Source: Hyphomicrobiales bacterium | GTDB taxonomy: Bacteria; Pseudomonadota; Alphaproteobacteria; Rhizobiales; Methyloligellaceae | Direction of reading: 5' to 3' | NCBI GenBank assembly: GCA_003135455.1 | Contig: PLBV01000100.1 | Location: forward strand, 13,159 to 45,601 | DNA length: 32,443 nucleotides | Shown: positions 1 through 6,950 of the stretch, piece by piece | How positions within the stretch are numbered: position 1 is the stretch's first letter | How the letters are laid out: every line of letters starts with the position of its first letter | Program-made: the position numbers and the translations under genes | Notes under the pieces: model-generated | What the model was told of the DNA's origin: nothing | Database searches by the model: none | Seen by the model: only the letters and a program-made list of their open reading frames with translations

Positions 1-104
1 AGGTCGTTGCCGTCGGCGCCATAGCCATGCAGGAACACGACGAGCTGTTTTGCCGGGCCGCCCGAGGCTGGCGCCAGGCGCGGGCCGTCAAGACGGGCGG
101 CCAT
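1..104 (-). CDS. Carboxylesterase/phospholipase-type alpha/beta hydrolase, 5' part only
   Basis: The minus strand reads from an ATG at 104 off the left edge, giving about 34 residues. They include LDGPRLAPASG followed by KQLVVFLHGYGADGNDL. The FLHGYGADGND segment is the first strand and oxyanion-hole turn of the Abhydrolase_2 (carboxylesterase/phospholipase, YpfH-like) family of cytoplasmic serine hydrolases. The nucleophile and the rest of the triad lie outside the window, so substrate cannot be judged. An AAGGTGG stretch about 11 nt upstream could be its ribosome binding site. Confidence 0.75.
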   Translation of the reverse strand, partial: MAARLDGPRLAPASGGPAKQLVVFLHGYGADGND

Positions 105-285
105 CTAACGCCACCTTGAGTGCGAGAGGAGCGTGCCGCAAGAGGGCCGAGCTGCGCCCAACATGCCGCCTTTGCTTCCCGTCTGCGGTCGTCTGACGCA
201 CGGGGGCGGGAGGCGTAACGCCAGGCCAGAGGCAGCAATTGCGGGCAAGCGGCTCATGGGTGGCCTCCTTACCTTGGCTATAGGT

Positions 286-299
286 CGTTCGGTCGAACG
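286..299. promoter_or_regulatory. Perfect 6-bp inverted repeat, possible operator
   Basis: CGTTCG and CGAACG are separated by GT, making a 14-bp dyad 60 bp upstream of the small exported peptide gene. It lies in the 255-bp space between the divergent hydrolase and that peptide. The size suits a dimeric repressor, but no regulator gene is adjacent and the role is inferred from symmetry alone. Confidence 0.25.
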
Positions 300-359
300 G
301 CATGGCCCCGCGGTTGGGATGTTTCCACCCCGTCGGCCAGCAACTCAAGGAGACCCATC

Positions 360-458
360 ATGAAGAAGCTTTTCCTCGCCGTCGCCCTGGTCATGGCCTT
401 TGCCGCGCCGGCCATGGCCCAGAATTTCCCCAATCTCTATTGCCATACCTGCCAGTAG
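360..458 (+). CDS. Tiny exported peptide (32 aa)
   Basis: An ATG at 360 follows AAGGAG with ideal spacing. The product is a textbook Sec signal peptide (MKKLFLAVALVMAFAAPAMA) and then only QNFPNLYCHTCQ before a TAG. The predicted mature peptide would be about 12 residues with a C-x-x-C pair, which could form a disulfide or bind metal or haem. A strong hairpin with a T-run follows at 513-549, so this looks like a self-contained transcription unit. If the TAG were bypassed the frame would add only about ten codons before TGA. I do not recognise a family. It may be a true micro-peptide or the truncated start of a longer secreted protein. Confidence 0.55.
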   Translation: MKKLFLAVALVMAFAAPAMAQNFPNLYCHTCQ

Positions 459-512
459 GGCCTGGCAAATTGGTTCGCGCCGATCATGTGACCCCCCGGT
501 TCGGCGCGATTT

Positions 513-549
513 AACGGGCACTCGCTATTGTAGAGCGGGTGCCCGTTTT
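513..549 (+). terminator. Rho-independent terminator after the small peptide gene
   Basis: AACGGGCACTCGC (513-525) pairs with GCGGGTGCCCGTT (535-547) with one T-G wobble around a 9-nt loop, followed by TT. It ends transcription of the peptide gene at 360-458 and separates it from the convergent bacterioferritin gene. Confidence 0.75.
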
Positions 550-582
550 GATCCAGGCGTCACCGGGTGCCGCGCCAGCTTC

Positions 583-1080
583 TTAAGCGCCCTCCTCCGG
601 CACCTTGTCGGCGGAATGGGCGTTGAGCTGACCATAGTTCTGGACGCCGATGTCGTTCAGGAGATTGAGCTGGGACTCCAGGTAATTGATGTGGCCCTCC
701 TCGTCGGCGAGCAGCTCCTCGAACAGGTCCATGCTCACATAGTCCTCTTCCTTCCGGCAGGCGGCGCGCGCCTCCATGTACAGCGCGCGGGCGCCGTACT
801 CGGCCTTCAGGTCGCATTCGAGCACCTCCTTGATGTTCTGGCCGATCATCAAAGGATCGATATGCTGCAAATTGGGAAAGCCCTCGAGAAAGATGATACG
901 GGTGACGAGCTTGTCGGCGTGATGCATCTCCTCGATGGATTCCTCGCGCTCCTTCTTGGCGAGCTTGGTGAACCCCCAATCCTCGAGCAGGCGATAATGC
1001 AGCCAGTATTGGTTGACGGCGGTGAGCTCGCTCGTCAGCCCCCTGTTGAGATATTCGATGACCCGCGGATTTCCCTTCAT
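583..1080 (-). CDS. bfr: Bacterioferritin
   Basis: This 165-aa protein is the haem-containing 24-mer iron-storage ferritin of the cytoplasm. It oxidises Fe(II) at a di-iron site and stores Fe(III) mineral. The four-helix ferritin fold is visible with diiron ligands in SELTAVNQY (Glu18), EEMHHAD (Glu51, His54) and DEEGH near residue 127-130. The Met in EEMHH is the expected haem ligand between two subunits. Length matches the family (about 158-165 aa). GAGGAGG upstream of the ATG at 1080 fixes the start. The gene lies downstream of bfd, the ferredoxin that releases iron from this protein, but 158 bp including a palindromic repeat separate them. Confidence 0.96.
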   Translation of the reverse strand: MKGNPRVIEYLNRGLTSELTAVNQYWLHYRLLEDWGFTKLAKKEREESIEEMHHADKLVTRIIFLEGFPNLQHIDPLMIGQNIKEVLECDLKAEYGARALYMEARAACRKEEDYVSMDLFEELLADEEGHINYLESQLNLLNDIGVQNYGQLNAHSADKVPEEGA

Positions 1081-1138
1081 GCTCTTGTCCTCCTCTCAAC
1101 CTTGATGACGATCATGGCCTGTTCTTCTGCGTCCCGCT

Positions 1139-1239
1139 AGAGCGCTATCGCGAGAACAGAGTCGCGACAGCGCTTCTCGCCTTTTCTTGACGCATGGTCT
1201 TTTTCGGAAAACCGGTTCCCACTTTTCTAAGATCATGCT
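1139..1239. repeat. Composite palindromic intergenic repeat, copy 1
   Basis: The head AGCGCTATCGCG...TCGCGACAGCGCTTC is itself palindromic. It is followed by the tail GACGCATGGTCTTTTTCGG, AAAACCGGTTCCCACTTTTC and AAGATCATGC. The tail folds as GCATGATC...GATCATGC in better preserved copies. It fills the gap between bfd and bfr. The same unit recurs at 3530-3684, 20131-20230 and at the right edge. This copy has diverged (GGTC for GATC, CTAA for CCGG). Confidence 0.85.
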
Positions 1240-1475
1240 TAGGCCTCCTCGACCGGACGCCGCGTGCCCCCGCTTGCTCCGCTCAGGCCCTCCTCGTCAT
1301 AGGCCACCATCAGCTTGGTGATCAGCGGCAGGCAACTGCCGCAGGAGGGACGCTTGCCGAGCTGGCGGTAGACGAGGCCGGGGGTGAGCACCACGAAGGG
1401 GTCGGCGGTGCGAAGCGCGGAGACCGCCTCGGCGATGTCGCGCGAGGTGATCATGGTGCAGGAACAGACGATCAT
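1239..1475 (-). CDS. bfd: Bacterioferritin-associated ferredoxin
   Basis: This 78-aa [2Fe-2S] protein docks on bacterioferritin and passes electrons to its haem so that stored iron is reduced and released. Four cysteines are placed as in Bfd: C4 and C6 (MIVCSC) and C45 and C48 (PSCGSC). The last roughly 20 residues are a Gly/Arg/Glu-rich tail not expected in the shorter enterobacterial proteins. The ATG at 1475 overlaps the TGA of the upstream glycosylase gene (ATGA), so translation is probably coupled. Confidence 0.92.
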   Translation of the reverse strand: MIVCSCTMITSRDIAEAVSALRTADPFVVLTPGLVYRQLGKRPSCGSCLPLITKLMVAYDEEGLSGASGGTRRPVEEA

Positions 1476-2176
1476 TTGGCCCGGCGCTCGTCCTCGGCAT
1501 CCTGTCGCAAAGTGGAATGGAGGGTGCTAGCCGAGCCGTTCCTCCGCCGCAAGGCGTAGTAGGACCAGAGTAGCCGTGCGGCGACGCCCCGCCAGGGCCG
1601 CCAGCGCTCGGCAATGGCGACCATCTCTGCCTGCCCCGGCCGCATCTGAAGGCCAAGTGCGTCCCTGACCGCGTGTTGCAGGGCGAGATCGCCGGGCGAC
1701 CAGGCATCGGCACGGCCGAGACAGAACAGGAGATAGATGTCGGCGGTCCAGGGACCGATGCCTTTGAGCGCCGTCAGCTCGGCGTGGACCGCCTCATCTG
1801 GCGCCTTGATCAAGGCTTCGAGGTTGAGGCGGCCACCCTCGATCGCCTCGGCGACCCTGCGCAGCGTGTCGACCTTGGCCCGGGAAAGACCGGCAGCGCG
1901 GAGATCGTCATCGGTCAGGCGGAGGAAGGAAGGAGCCTCGAAAGGGTCAAGGCGCGCCTCCAGCCGGCGCCAGATGGCCTCGGCACTTGCAATCGAAAGT
2001 TGCTGACCGGGGATGGCGCGCGCAAGCCCCACAAAGCCTTGCGGATGGCGGCGGAGAGGTGGGTCGCCGGTCTTGCCATGGAGCCGCGCCATGTGGGCGC
2101 AGGCGCTTTTGAGCGCGGCCACGCCTTCTCTGATGTCGCGCTCGCTCTTAATGCTTCGCATGGTCCTGTTAGCCAT
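1472..2176 (-). CDS. alkA: DNA-3-methyladenine glycosylase II (AlkA-like)
   Basis: This base-excision repair enzyme cleaves N-glycosidic bonds of alkylated purines. The helix-hairpin-helix is seen in LKGIGPWTADIYLLF, and the catalytic Asp follows in SPGDLAL, as in the HhH-GPD superfamily. From the ATG at 2176 (MANRTM) the protein is 234 aa, near the family's usual 200-280. GGAG lies 12 nt upstream of this start. A further in-frame upstream start would add 32 unconserved residues across the promoter region. It overlaps bfd by 4 nt and is divergent from a histidine kinase, so the 94-bp gap at 2177-2270 should hold both promoters. Confidence 0.9.
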   Translation of the reverse strand: MANRTMRSIKSERDIREGVAALKSACAHMARLHGKTGDPPLRRHPQGFVGLARAIPGQQLSIASAEAIWRRLEARLDPFEAPSFLRLTDDDLRAAGLSRAKVDTLRRVAEAIEGGRLNLEALIKAPDEAVHAELTALKGIGPWTADIYLLFCLGRADAWSPGDLALQHAVRDALGLQMRPGQAEMVAIAERWRPWRGVAARLLWSYYALRRRNGSASTLHSTLRQDAEDERRAK

Positions 2177-2270
2177 AAAGGCGCTTCGCTCCAGTTGGCT
2201 CCCGGCCTTTAGGCGACTTTTAAGTGGTCTCTGTGAGCATGCATGGGAAACCAAGGGTGGGCCAACAGTC

Positions 2271-3530
2271 ATGCGTCCTGAGGATTTTCGGCCCGACGAT
2301 CTGTTTGCGCAGATCCAGGGCCTGGTTGATGCCGTGCAGGCAGAGCGTCAAGCCCGCGAGCTTGCGGAGGCGGCGGACAAGGCCAAGTCCGAGCTGCTGG
2401 CGCTTGTGAGCCATGAGCTGCGCACCCCCATGGGCGCCATCATCTCCATGGCGGAGCTGCTTTTGGCAAGCCCGCTCGACACCACGCAGCGCCGCTATGG
2501 CGAGACGCTGCAACAGTCGGCGCGCAGCCTACTCACCGTGCTCAACGACATCCTCGACTTCTCCAAGCTGGAGGCCGGGCGCTTCGAGCTCGACTATGCG
2601 CCCTTCGACCTGCATGACCTGGTGCAAAACCTGGCCGCAGGGCTGCAGGCGCGGGCGAGCGAGAAGGGCTTGGCGAGCGGCCTCGATATCGGGGCGAGCT
2701 GTCCTCGCTTCGTCAAGGGCGATGCCGGCCGCATCCGACAGATCGTGGGTAACCTCATCGACAATGCTCTGAAATTCAGTTCCGAGGGCTCGGTGCGGCT
2801 GCGGGCAAGCGCGCGGGAGACGGGCGGCAAGCTCGTGCTCTGCTTCGACGTCACCGACACCGGCATCGGCCTCAGCAAGGCCGAGCAGGAGCGCCTGTTC
2901 CAGCCTTACGTCCAGGTCGACCGCGCCATCATCAGCCAATATGGCGGCACCGGGCTCGGACTTTCCATCGCGCGGCGGCTGGCGCGGCTGATGGACGGCG
3001 AGATCGGCTGCGAGAGCGTTGCCGGCCAAGGCAGCCTGTTCTTTGCCACCATCCCGGCCGAGCGCGTCGAGGCAAGCAGCCCCCATGCGGCACGAGAGGT
3101 GAAGGAGGCGCAGCCCGACGGTGTGCTTTCGGGGCACATCCTGGTGGTCGAGGACAATGCGGTGAACCGCATGCTGATCGGCGCCTATCTCGACGAGTTC
3201 GGCTTAAGCCATGACACGGTGGAGACCGGCGCCGCCGCCATCATGCGCCTCGCCGCCAAGAGCTACGACCTGGTGCTCATGGACATCATGATGCCCGAGC
3301 TCGACGGCATCGAGACGACGCGCCGCATCCGCGAGCTGCATGGTCCCTCGGCGGAGGTGCCGATCCTGGCACTGACCGCCAACGCCATGAAGGGCGACCG
3401 CGAGCAATATCTAGCCGCCGGCATGGACGCCTATGTGTCTAAGCCCATTCGCGGGCGCGAGCTCTATGCCGCGCTCGCCCCCTTCCTCGCTCTCGACGAG
3501 GACGACGAGCCCATGGCCGTGCGCGCCTAG
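2271..3530 (+). CDS. Soluble hybrid histidine kinase without a sensor domain
   Basis: The product is 419 aa from the ATG at 2271. A short coiled coil (residues 10-45) leads into HisKA with the phospho-acceptor His48 (SHELRTP). The HATPase domain follows with N box (GNLIDNALKFS), G1 (DTGIGLS), F box and G2 (GGTGLGLSIA). A receiver domain starts near residue 288 (ILVVEDNAVN), with phospho-acceptor Asp near 338 (VLMDIMMPELDG) and the conserved Lys in VSKPIRG. There is no transmembrane segment, PAS or GAF domain, so it must take its input through the coiled coil or a partner. The receiver as output implies a downstream Hpt protein that is not in this window. Longer in-frame starts exist but overlap alkA. 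Confidence 0.9.
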   Translation: MRPEDFRPDDLFAQIQGLVDAVQAERQARELAEAADKAKSELLALVSHELRTPMGAIISMAELLLASPLDTTQRRYGETLQQSARSLLTVLNDILDFSKLEAGRFELDYAPFDLHDLVQNLAAGLQARASEKGLASGLDIGASCPRFVKGDAGRIRQIVGNLIDNALKFSSEGSVRLRASARETGGKLVLCFDVTDTGIGLSKAEQERLFQPYVQVDRAIISQYGGTGLGLSIARRLARLMDGEIGCESVAGQGSLFFATIPAERVEASSPHAAREVKEAQPDGVLSGHILVVEDNAVNRMLIGAYLDEFGLSHDTVETGAAAIMRLAAKSYDLVLMDIMMPELDGIETTRRIRELHGPSAEVPILALTANAMKGDREQYLAAGMDAYVSKPIRGRELYAALAPFLALDEDDEPMAVRA

Positions 3531-3684
3531 AGCGCTATCGCGTCAAGTTGAATCGCGACAGCGCTTCTCACCTTTTGTTTGAGCATGATCTTTTTGCGAA
3601 AACCGGTTCCCACTTTTCCGGATCTAGTTTTTTTGACGCATGATCTTATCGGAAAACCGGTTCCCACTTTTCCGGATCATGCTC
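3530..3684. repeat. Composite palindromic intergenic repeat, one head and two tandem tails
   Basis: After the kinase stop comes the head AGAGCGCTATCGCGTCAAG plus TTGAATCGCGACAGCGCTTC. A first tail follows (GAGCATGATCTTTTTGCGAA onward to TTTTCCGGAT), then a second, more perfect tail starting at about 3635 and ending in CCGGATCATGCT. The tail's GCATGATC and GATCATGC arms and the inner CGGAAAA/TTTTCCG arms can form a long stem. Tandem duplication of only the tail half shows the two halves are separable modules. Confidence 0.88.
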
Positions 3685-3740
3685 AGAGATTGTCCGGACG
3701 CCGGCGACCAGGATCAGATAGGCGATCATGATGGGCAGGC

Positions 3741-4088
3741 TCACTTTCCAGGGCAGCCGGCGGCGTCGCCGACGCGGGCCATGGGCTTGCCGTTGATGAA
3801 CACGCCGGAGGTGCCGGAGACGATGGAGCCGCCGCAGCCGGTCTGGTCGCCTTGCACCGCCGCGGGCTTGCCGTTGATCAGCACGTCGGGCGAGCCTTCG
3901 ACGACGGTGCTGCCGCAGCCGGTGGTGTCGCCGGCCCGCGCGGCTTCTTTGCCTTCTACCATCACGCCCTCGCTGCCGGAGGTGATGGTCGAGGCGCATG
4001 GAGGCTGGCCGGCCTGATCAGCCGCCAGCGCCGGGAGTTGCCCCGCGAAAAATGCCAACAGAGCCCCTGCGATCATCCGGTGGTTCAT
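3741..4088 (-). CDS. Sec-exported PAAR-motif protein
   Basis: From the ATG at 4088 the product is 115 aa. Residues 1-22 form a signal peptide ending in LPALAA. The mature part is a PAAR-like repeat domain with regularly spaced modules: ITSGSEGVMVEGKEAARAGD, then VVEGSPDVLINGKPAAVQGD and IVSGTSGVFINGKPMARVGD, each followed by a Cys-containing turn (TGCG, TGCG, AGCP). PAAR proteins normally cap the type VI secretion spike and lack Sec signals, and no T6SS gene is in this window. Here the protein is predicted to be periplasmic or released. It lies 8 bp downstream of ecm on the same strand and may be co-transcribed. Confidence 0.75.
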   Translation of the reverse strand: MNHRMIAGALLAFFAGQLPALAADQAGQPPCASTITSGSEGVMVEGKEAARAGDTTGCGSTVVEGSPDVLINGKPAAVQGDQTGCGGSIVSGTSGVFINGKPMARVGDAAGCPGK

Positions 4089-4096
4089 GCAGGCCC

Positions 4097-6160
4097 TCAC
4101 TGGATGACGGTCTCGCGCACCCGCATCGCGGGAAGCTCCGCACCTTGTTGCTCCGCGGCTTGTTGCTCCGCCGCCTTGCGGTCGACGAGCTTGATGATGC
4201 CGATCATGATGTCGTTGAGCTGGAAGTCCTTGGGCGTGTAGACGGCAGAGGCGCCGCATTGCTTCAGCACGTTCACGTCGGCGGCGGGGATGATGCCGCC
4301 GACCACGATCGGCACGTCGCCGAGCCCGGCGTCGCGCATGCGTTGGGCCACCTCGCGCACCAGCGCCACGTGGGAGCCGGAGAGGATGGAGAGCCCGACC
4401 ACATGGGCGTTGGCCTGCCGCGCCGCCTCCACGATCTGGGCCGGGGTGAACCTGATGCCGTCATAGACGACCTCCATGCCGCAGTCCTTGGCGCGCACGG
4501 CGATCTGCTCGGCGCCGTTGGAATGCCCGTCCAGCCCAGGCTTACCGACGACGAAGGTGAGCCTGCGGCCGAGCTTCTCCGACACCTCGTCGACCAGCCG
4601 GCGCACCTCTCCCAGCCGCGCCTCGTCGATCTTTCGGTGAGCGCCGATGCCGGTCGGGGCGCGATACTCGCCGAACACCTCGCGCAACACCTGGCCCCAT
4701 TCGCCGGTGGTGACGCCGGCCTTGGCCGCGGCGATCGAGGGCTCGATGATGTTGCGGCCCTCGGAGGCCGCCGATTTCAAGTCGATCAGCGCACTCCGCA
4801 CGGCCTTGTCGTCGCGCCGCTGCCGCCAGGCTTGCAGGGCCGCGACCTGCTCGAGCTCGACTGCCTCCGACACCGTTTGAATGCCTTCGCCGGCGGCTGC
4901 CAGCGGCGACGGCTCGGTCTCGGTATAGGCGTTGACACCGACCAGCACCTGCTCGCCCTGCTCGATGGCGGCGATGCGCGTGGCGTTGGCGGCGATCAGC
5001 GTGCGCTTCATATAGTCGATCGCGGCGACCGCGCCGCCCATCGTCTCGATGTTGGCAAGCTCGGCGCGGGCCTCTTGCTTCAGCTCCTCGACCTTCTTTT
5101 CGATCACTTCGGAGCCGTCGAAGATGTCGCCATAGTCGAGCAGGTCGGTCTCATAGGCCACGATCTGCTGTAGCCGGAGCGACCATTGCTGGTCCCAGGG
5201 CCTGGGCAGGCCGAGCGCCTCGTTCCAGGCCGGGAGCTGCACGGCGCGGGCGCGCGCCTTCTTCGAGGCGACCACGGCCAGCATGGAGAGCAGGATGCGG
5301 TAGACGTTGTTCTCCGGCTGCTGCTCGGTGAGCCCCAGCGAATTCACCTGCACGCCGTAGCGGAAGCGCCGAAGCGCCGGATCGGTCACGCCATAGCGAT
5401 CCCGCGTGATCTCGTCCCAGAGATCGACGAAGGCGCGCATCTTGCACATCTCGGTGATGAAGCGGACCCCGGCATTGACGAAGAAGCTGATGCGGCCGAC
5501 CAGATGCGGGAATTCCGCCTCCGACACCTCGCCCGAGCTCCTCACCTCGTCGAGCACGGCCTCGGCCGTGGCGAGCGCGAAAGCCAGCTCCTGGGGGGGC
5601 GTGGCTCCCGCCTCCTGCAGGTGGTAGGAGCAGATGTTGGTCGGGTTCCATTTCGGCATCTCGCGCGAGGTGTAGACGATGACGTCCTTGATCAGCCGCA
5701 GCGACGGCGCCGGCGGAAACACATAAGTGCCGCGCGAAAGATACTCCTTCAGGATGTCGTTCTGCACCGTGCCGGTGAGCGAAGCGCGCGGCACGCCTTG
5801 CTCGTCGGCGAGCGCCACATAGAGCGCCAGCAGCCAGGCGGCCGTCGCGTTGATGGTCATGGAGGTGTTCATCTCGCTCAAGGGAATGCCCTCGAGCAGT
5901 GCGCGCATGTCGCCGAGATGGGAGACCGGCACCCCCACCTTGCCCACTTCGCCGCGGGCCAGCGGATGGTCGGGATCGTAGCCGGTCTGGGTGGGGAGGT
6001 CGAAGGCTACCGAGAGCCCGGTCTGGCCCTTGGCGAGGTTCCGCCGGTAAAGCTCGTTGGAGGCGCGCGCCGTCGAGTGCCCCGCATAGGTGCGGAACAT
6101 CCAGGGCTTATCCCGCTTCTCTTTGCCGCTCACTTTGAGGCCCGGTCCTTTCCCGCACAT
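4097..6160 (-). CDS. ecm: Ethylmalonyl-CoA mutase (MeaA-type)
   Basis: This AdoCbl-dependent enzyme converts (2R)-ethylmalonyl-CoA to (2S)-methylsuccinyl-CoA in the ethylmalonyl-CoA pathway. The mutase barrel opens with KRDKPWMFRTYAGHSTA and LPTQTGYDPDHPLARGEVGK, wording typical of MeaA rather than methylmalonyl-CoA mutase. The C-terminal B12 domain has D-x-H-x-x-G at about residues 544-549 (GLDGHSNG; His546 is the lower Co ligand), followed by SxL and VVGGIIP. I chose the ATG at 6160 (687 aa), close to the family's roughly 660-690. GTG at 6133, preceded by AAAGGA, is an alternative, and an upstream ATG at 6292 would overlap the terminator at 6257-6287. The adenosyltransferase that makes its cofactor is at 11985. 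Confidence 0.93.
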   Translation of the reverse strand: MCGKGPGLKVSGKEKRDKPWMFRTYAGHSTARASNELYRRNLAKGQTGLSVAFDLPTQTGYDPDHPLARGEVGKVGVPVSHLGDMRALLEGIPLSEMNTSMTINATAAWLLALYVALADEQGVPRASLTGTVQNDILKEYLSRGTYVFPPAPSLRLIKDVIVYTSREMPKWNPTNICSYHLQEAGATPPQELAFALATAEAVLDEVRSSGEVSEAEFPHLVGRISFFVNAGVRFITEMCKMRAFVDLWDEITRDRYGVTDPALRRFRYGVQVNSLGLTEQQPENNVYRILLSMLAVVASKKARARAVQLPAWNEALGLPRPWDQQWSLRLQQIVAYETDLLDYGDIFDGSEVIEKKVEELKQEARAELANIETMGGAVAAIDYMKRTLIAANATRIAAIEQGEQVLVGVNAYTETEPSPLAAAGEGIQTVSEAVELEQVAALQAWRQRRDDKAVRSALIDLKSAASEGRNIIEPSIAAAKAGVTTGEWGQVLREVFGEYRAPTGIGAHRKIDEARLGEVRRLVDEVSEKLGRRLTFVVGKPGLDGHSNGAEQIAVRAKDCGMEVVYDGIRFTPAQIVEAARQANAHVVGLSILSGSHVALVREVAQRMRDAGLGDVPIVVGGIIPAADVNVLKQCGASAVYTPKDFQLNDIMIGIIKLVDRKAAEQQAAEQQGAELPAMRVRETVIQ

Positions 6161-6256
6161 CGAAGCACGGTGGGCGCCGCAGGGCAACCGGGCGGGATGC
6201 ACTTTGGCTTGGGTGCTTTTTCCTCCCACGGCCGGGGTTAAGAGGGCGGTAAAGCG

Positions 6257-6287
6257 AAAGGCGGCGCCCCCGGAGGTCGCCGCCTTT
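6257..6287 (-). terminator. Terminator hairpin between the secreted protein gene and ecm
   Basis: AAAGGCGGCG (6257-6266) and CGCCGCCTTT (6278-6287) are perfect 10-bp arms with an 11-nt loop. Read on the minus strand, the stem lies 18 nt after the stop at 6305 and ends in CCTTTCGCTTT, a short T-rich tail. It should end transcription of the secreted protein gene ahead of ecm. Confidence 0.7.
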
Positions 6288-6304
6288 GTCATGCAAGTGC
6301 TGCG

Positions 6305-6697
6305 TCAGCGTCGGAGTTGGCCGCCGCCTGAGTGAGACGGACTACCTTCCGACCCCATGGTGTTTCCCTCGGCATTGAGGCCGAGCTGGGCACCGGTGTC
6401 GGCCGCGGGGCCTGTCACGCCTTGCTCAGCGGTCAGCCCCGGCCGCGCATCGGGGGTATCGCGCAGGCCAGTCGTGACACCGTGCTTCGGACCGTTCTCG
6501 GCGCCGAGGCCAGGCTTAACGTTGAAGTCCTCGCCTTGGATGGCGAAGCCGGCGCTGTCGGAAGCGGCGCCGCCGGAGGCGCTACCCACGGCGTGGTTGG
6601 GTTGGCCGCTGCGGTCGTTCGGCTCCGCCTGGGCGGAGCTTGCCGCCAGGGCAAGCGCCAAGACCGCCGGCGCGACAAGTATTCGGATCGTATGCAT
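6305..6697 (-). CDS. Secreted low-complexity protein with GLxAExG repeats
   Basis: This 130-aa protein has a clear Sec signal peptide (MHTIRILVAPAVLALALAAS, cleavage after AQA). The mature part is Gly/Ala/Ser/Pro-rich and carries three imperfect repeats around PGLGAENG, PGLTAEQG and LGLNAEGN, each about 20 residues apart. It has no cysteines and little hydrophobic core, so it is probably disordered. AGAGG 8-9 nt before the ATG at 6697 supports this start over a longer in-frame option. It is divergent from ccr across a 253-bp control region and is followed by its own terminator. I do not recognise a family and offer no function. Confidence 0.75.
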   Translation of the reverse strand: MHTIRILVAPAVLALALAASSAQAEPNDRSGQPNHAVGSASGGAASDSAGFAIQGEDFNVKPGLGAENGPKHGVTTGLRDTPDARPGLTAEQGVTGPAADTGAQLGLNAEGNTMGSEGSPSHSGGGQLRR

Positions 6698-6854
6698 CAC
6701 TATTACCTCTGTTGAGACCCTGCGCAGGGCCGTTTGGCCTCTGGGCATGGCGCTTGGTTTTTGCTAACGCTCCTGCTCGATTGGGCAACGCCCGCCCGCG
6801 AGACAGGTTCCTGAGCAATGCGGCATGGCCTTTTCGGCCGGTCCGACGTTAAAC

Positions 6855-6915
6855 TTGCCGCGAGCAAAGATGTTGCAGTCGCGAGATGGATGGCGGAGAA
6901 TTGCCGCAGTGCAAA
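6855..6915. promoter_or_regulatory. Paired TTGCCGC-n2/3-GCAAA dyads upstream of ccr
   Basis: Two similar elements lie 46 bp apart: TTGCCGCGAGCAAA (6855-6868) and TTGCCGCAGTGCAAA (6901-6915). Each has TTGC/GCAA half-sites in inverted orientation. They sit 83 and 36 bp upstream of the ccr start. ScfR/RamB-family regulators of acyl-CoA and acetate metabolism recognise TTTGCAAA-like half-sites, so a regulator of that kind is a reasonable guess. No such gene is in this window. Confidence 0.35.
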
Positions 6916-6950
6916 AATCGCCGGTTGAGTGGACTGGGGGGACGGAACGG

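Noticed and set aside
3998-5173. 391-codon plus-strand frame opposite ecm
   Set aside because: It is the antisense reading of ecm codons, rich in His, Asp, Gly and Leu as expected from reversed GC-biased codons.
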